DNA of 47,174 nucleotides, taken from positions 1 to 47,174 of the forward strand of contig NZ_JACZKG010000001.1 in assembly GCF_014860165.1 (NCBI RefSeq), in the 5' to 3' direction. The translations under genes and the position numbers were made by a program. This document shows positions 44,219 to 47,174 of this stretch, in pieces. A model generated the notes under the pieces. The model saw only the letters and a list, made by a program, of their open reading frames with translations, was not told the DNA's origin and did not search any database. Position 1 is the first letter of the stretch; each line of letters begins with the position of its first letter. The stretch comes from Devosia sp. (GTDB lineage: Bacteria > Pseudomonadota > Alphaproteobacteria > Rhizobiales > Devosiaceae).

Positions 44219-44400
44219 CGCCCCATCCTTTGATGTGTCACGGCGGTCCCCATTCCGGTCTGAAGCCGGTTTCACCCGCACGATACGCGAGCGCGCTCAC
44301 ATGCGTGCGCGGAGTCTATATCAATCACCCCTGCTGATCCAAAATAAATGCGGCGAAACTGCGAGTGGCCGCCGCGCGGCCAGCAGGCCGCGACGCCGGA

Positions 44401-45027
44401 TCAGGCGGCAGCAGGCGCCGATACTCGCTGGCCACGGCGCAGGTAGAGTTCGGCGAGCAGGATGTTGGGCACCCAGCAGAGGAAAGCTATGACGCGGTAG
44501 CCTTCGTAGAACTCGACAGGCAGCGTCAGCATGATGCCCAGATAGACGCGGAGCATGACGCCGGCGGCCGTGAGGGCGATCGACCGGATCATCCAGCGGC
44601 GATGTTCGGCAAAGCGACCGTCAACGGCTAGCCGCCAGGCGACCATGGTGGTCCAAAGCCAGAGGATGGCAAGAATGCCGAAACCGGCGGTAGCGATCGG
44701 GCCGGCGGTGGCGCCCCAGGCGAGTGGCAGGCCGGTCAGGCCGCCAATCACGCAGGCCACGACATAGAGACGACCAGTGATGCGGTGGATGCGCGGGAAG
44801 CGTTTGCGCAGGCGGGCGATGAACTGGAGCGGCGCGACCAGCAAAGCGGTCGAGGCCGCCGCAGCGTGGATCGACAGCCAGGGGAAGGCGAACAGGTTGC
44901 CGGTGATCTCCTCAGGGAAAGGTCCGATCCCGACGACGTAGCGATAGGAGAAGAGCGCGACGCCCACGCTTAACACTGCCCACAGGCTCCACGGCACGCG
45001 CCGGAGCAGCGACCACAAGGACGACAT
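44401..45027 (-). CDS. DUF2306 membrane protein
   Basis: A 208-residue membrane protein with about six helices (DUF2306). Signatures include the SIHAAAASTALLVAPLQFIARLRKRFPRIHRITGRLYVVACVIGG region, whose His residues suggest haem or metal binding in some relatives, and HRRWMIRSIALTAAGVMLRVYLG. ATG 45027 has GGAGATCGGGTG just upstream. It is divergent from a TetR regulator 85 nt away, which probably controls it. Confidence 0.85.
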   Translation of the reverse strand: MSSLWSLLRRVPWSLWAVLSVGVALFSYRYVVGIGPFPEEITGNLFAFPWLSIHAAAASTALLVAPLQFIARLRKRFPRIHRITGRLYVVACVIGGLTGLPLAWGATAGPIATAGFGILAILWLWTTMVAWRLAVDGRFAEHRRWMIRSIALTAAGVMLRVYLGIMLTLPVEFYEGYRVIAFLCWVPNILLAELYLRRGQRVSAPAAA

Positions 45028-45040
45028 CACCCGATCTCCT

Positions 45041-45077
45041 ATGTTATTATCTATCACATTGTCATTGGGTATAACAT
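45041..45077. promoter_or_regulatory. Inverted repeat in the DUF2306-tetR divergent region
   Basis: ATGTTAT (45041-45047) and ATAACAT (45071-45077) are perfect 7-bp inverted half-sites 23 nt apart in an AT-rich patch (about 45038-45077) that stands out from its GC-rich surroundings. This is the natural place for the TetR protein's operator and for both promoters. Confidence 0.5.
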
Positions 45078-45112
45078 CGAGTCAAGCCGCCAGCCTTCCA
45101 AGAGAGTCGATC

Positions 45113-45712
45113 ATGTCCGCAACCAGACCCGGCAATACCTATCATCACGGGGATCTGCGCCGGGCGCTGGTCGATGCGGCGATGCTCGAGGTCGAGCGCG
45201 GCGGCATCGAGACGCTGAGCCTTTCGGCGATCGCCAAGGCATTGGGGGTTTCCCAGCCGGCGCCCTACCGTCATTTCGCTGATCGGGATGCGCTGCTGAC
45301 CGAAGTGGTGACGGAGGGCTTCACCATGTTCGCCGCCGCACTCAAGGCGGCGCCCAGGCGGGCCAAGGGGCGGGAGGCGTTATCGCGGATGGCGCAGGCC
45401 TATCTGCGCTTCGGGCTCGACCATCCCGGTCTCTACAAAGCGATGTTCGCATCTCACCTGTTGCCGCAGGCGCGCGATGGCGTGGCGCTACAGGCCACGG
45501 CGAGCGCCAGCTTCGGGTTGCTGGTGGCGGCGATCGAGGCCCCGGACCCGGAGAGCGCACAACGAATGGCGCTCGGAGTGTGGGCGTCACTGCATGGCAT
45601 AGTGATGCTGGCGAACCAGGGAATGCTGCAGGATCGCCTCGCTCCGATCAAACTGGAGCAACTGGTGGAGGATGCTCTGCCGCCTGGAGAGCACAATCAG
45701 CCCAGCCATTGA
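45113..45712 (+). CDS. TetR/AcrR-family transcription regulator
   Basis: A 199-residue regulator. The N-terminal helix-turn-helix begins YHHGDLRRALVDAAMLEVERGGIETLSLSAIAKALGVSQPAPYRHFADRDALLTEVV, a textbook TetR DNA-binding domain. The C-terminal part (WHG/TetR_C-like, ARRAKGREALSRMAQAYLRFGLDHPGLYKAMF) would bind an unknown ligand. ATG 45113 follows a GAGAG motif. It is divergent from DUF2306 and next to an operator-like repeat, so the likely circuit is auto-repression plus repression of the DUF2306 gene. Confidence 0.92.
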   Translation: MSATRPGNTYHHGDLRRALVDAAMLEVERGGIETLSLSAIAKALGVSQPAPYRHFADRDALLTEVVTEGFTMFAAALKAAPRRAKGREALSRMAQAYLRFGLDHPGLYKAMFASHLLPQARDGVALQATASASFGLLVAAIEAPDPESAQRMALGVWASLHGIVMLANQGMLQDRLAPIKLEQLVEDALPPGEHNQPSH

Positions 45713-46030
45713 AAAGACTGCGAAAGATCCCATATTGGCTCCAGCGGCCGCAAACCCCCGAAATCACTGGTGGTTCAGTCGAGTTTTCCACACGGTCAAA
45801 TCCACCAAAATCAGAAAATGACGTTTTTGTCGTTTTGGGGGGTTTACAGGAAAATGAGCCGCCCCTATAACCCGGCTCATCGCTGCAGACCGCGGCGCCG
45901 GAAACGGCCCGAACGAGCAGCAAGCCTCTGAAATCACTAAGAAATTAGCGAGTTCAGATTGAAGGCTTCAAGCAATTGAAACCTTCAAGTTTTCGAAATT
46001 CGGTACCAACCGAAAGTTGAAAATTGGGTG

Positions 46031-46059
46031 TTGACAGGCCAGACGGTCTCGACTACAAC
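46031..46059 (+). promoter_or_regulatory. rrn promoter
   Basis: A perfect -35 box TTGACA (46031-46036) and a -10 box TACAAC (46054-46059) are spaced 17 nt. Transcription would begin near 46066, about 375 nt before the 16S start. Confidence 0.75.
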
Positions 46060-46220
46060 CCGCCACGTTGACGACGTCGAGCGAACTTCGCTCCCACTGT
46101 TCAGCGTTTTCTGAAAGGGCAGACGATCTGCCGGGCAACCGGACAGAAACTCCTGTTCCCTGAAAGAATGTGGAAGCCGATGCTTCCAATGACGTCCTAG
46201 CCCGCGAGGGCAGTGAGGTC

Positions 46221-46233
46221 AGCTCTTTGAAAT
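46221..46233 (+). promoter_or_regulatory. boxA-like antitermination site
   Basis: AGCTCTTTGAAAT resembles boxA TGCTCTTTAACAAT, in the usual place between the rrn promoter and 16S. It would recruit the NusB-S10 complex for antitermination. Confidence 0.6.
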
Positions 46234-46439
46234 TGTGAAGATAGAAGAAAGAGAAACGTGGACGGCGAGGTTCTTGCGAACTGAAGCTGGAAGCAATTCC
46301 GGTGGAAGTTAAAAAGACTTTCGATGGGTGCACGTTTTCTAAGAGAAAACAGATTGTTCTCGCTGACTTAGGTTAGCTGAGAGCAGTGTGAGTTCTCGTC
46401 AATCATGCAAACGTGCATTCAGCGACCATGTCAGATTTC

Positions 46440-47174
<735 letters not shown>

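Larger units (their letters stand above)
45713..46439. other. rrn leader and upstream region
   Basis: About 730 nt without a gene, AT-rich by the window's standard. It holds two short inverted repeats just before the promoter (45959-45988 and 45999-46014), the rrn promoter (46031-46059) and a boxA-like antitermination site (46221-46233). Two pyrimidine-rich repeats near 45820-45850 resemble an upstream AT element. Confidence 0.65.

Noticed and set aside
45968..46333. A 121-codon minus-strand frame in the rrn leader
   Set aside because: It covers the rrn promoter and boxA; a coding role there is not credible.

Overview
This is a high-GC chromosomal segment from an alphaproteobacterium of the order Hyphomicrobiales, most likely Devosia or a close relative. 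Three things point there: the 16S rRNA start at the right edge has the short alphaproteobacterial helix and a Devosia-like V2/V3 region; the gene neighbourhoods (bolA-dnaJ-cobS-cobT, helicase-S4-fdxA-carD, lysC-ptsP-prfA-prmC-DUF4167-clpB) are typical of rhizobial-type genomes; and the protein families themselves fit. The genus is an inference that a 16S or genome search would settle.

Layout. 1-4.0 kb, mostly minus strand: a cut-off membrane protein with a coiled coil, a YafK-type L,D-transpeptidase lipoprotein, accA (fatty acid synthesis), xerD (chromosome dimer resolution) and a small membrane protein overlapping xerD. 4.2-5.9 kb: aroK-aroB (shikimate pathway). 5.9-11.5 kb: bolA (minus), a J-domain protein, cobS and cobT (aerobic cobaltochelatase), a phytase-like exported protein and a VOC protein. 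11.5-14.5 kb: a queuosine-precursor-type transporter, rpmB, a DUF3108 exported protein and a SnoaL-like protein. 15-21 kb: an RNA-associated group with a Suv3-like helicase, an S4-domain protein, DUF2270, a GNAT acetyltransferase, fdxA and carD. 21-26.4 kb: a P-loop kinase-like protein, an NDUFAF5-like methyltransferase, comF, a glutaredoxin, a nitrilase-family amidase, DUF1178, MmcQ/YjbR and an aldo/keto reductase. 26.6-30.3 kb, minus strand: ilvD, a secreted unknown, ubiG and a GYD-domain protein. 30.4-40.3 kb, plus strand: lysC, ptsP (EI-Ntr), prfA, prmC, DUF4167 and clpB. 40.4-45.7 kb: a VOC protein, a 14-TM MFS transporter, a large M23 peptidase, and a DUF2306 membrane protein divergent from a TetR-family regulator. 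45.7 kb to the end: the leader of a ribosomal RNA operon with a good promoter and a boxA-like site, then the first half of 16S rRNA.

Most genes are housekeeping: cell-wall remodelling (YafK, M23), translation (L28, RF1 and its methylase PrmC, S4, 16S), proteostasis (ClpB, J-protein), and amino-acid, cofactor and lipid synthesis. I see no prophage, transposase, CRISPR array, restriction or toxin-antitoxin system, and no clear new multi-gene system. The less ordinary content lies between and inside genes: several families of intergenic inverted repeats, one of which appears to have entered the prmC coding sequence in frame; a compact promoter-terminator unit before carD; a structured unexplained leader before the DUF4167 gene; a repeated coding motif shared by the tails of two RNA-related proteins; and frequent TTG (once possibly CTG) start codons with 4-nt stop/start overlaps.
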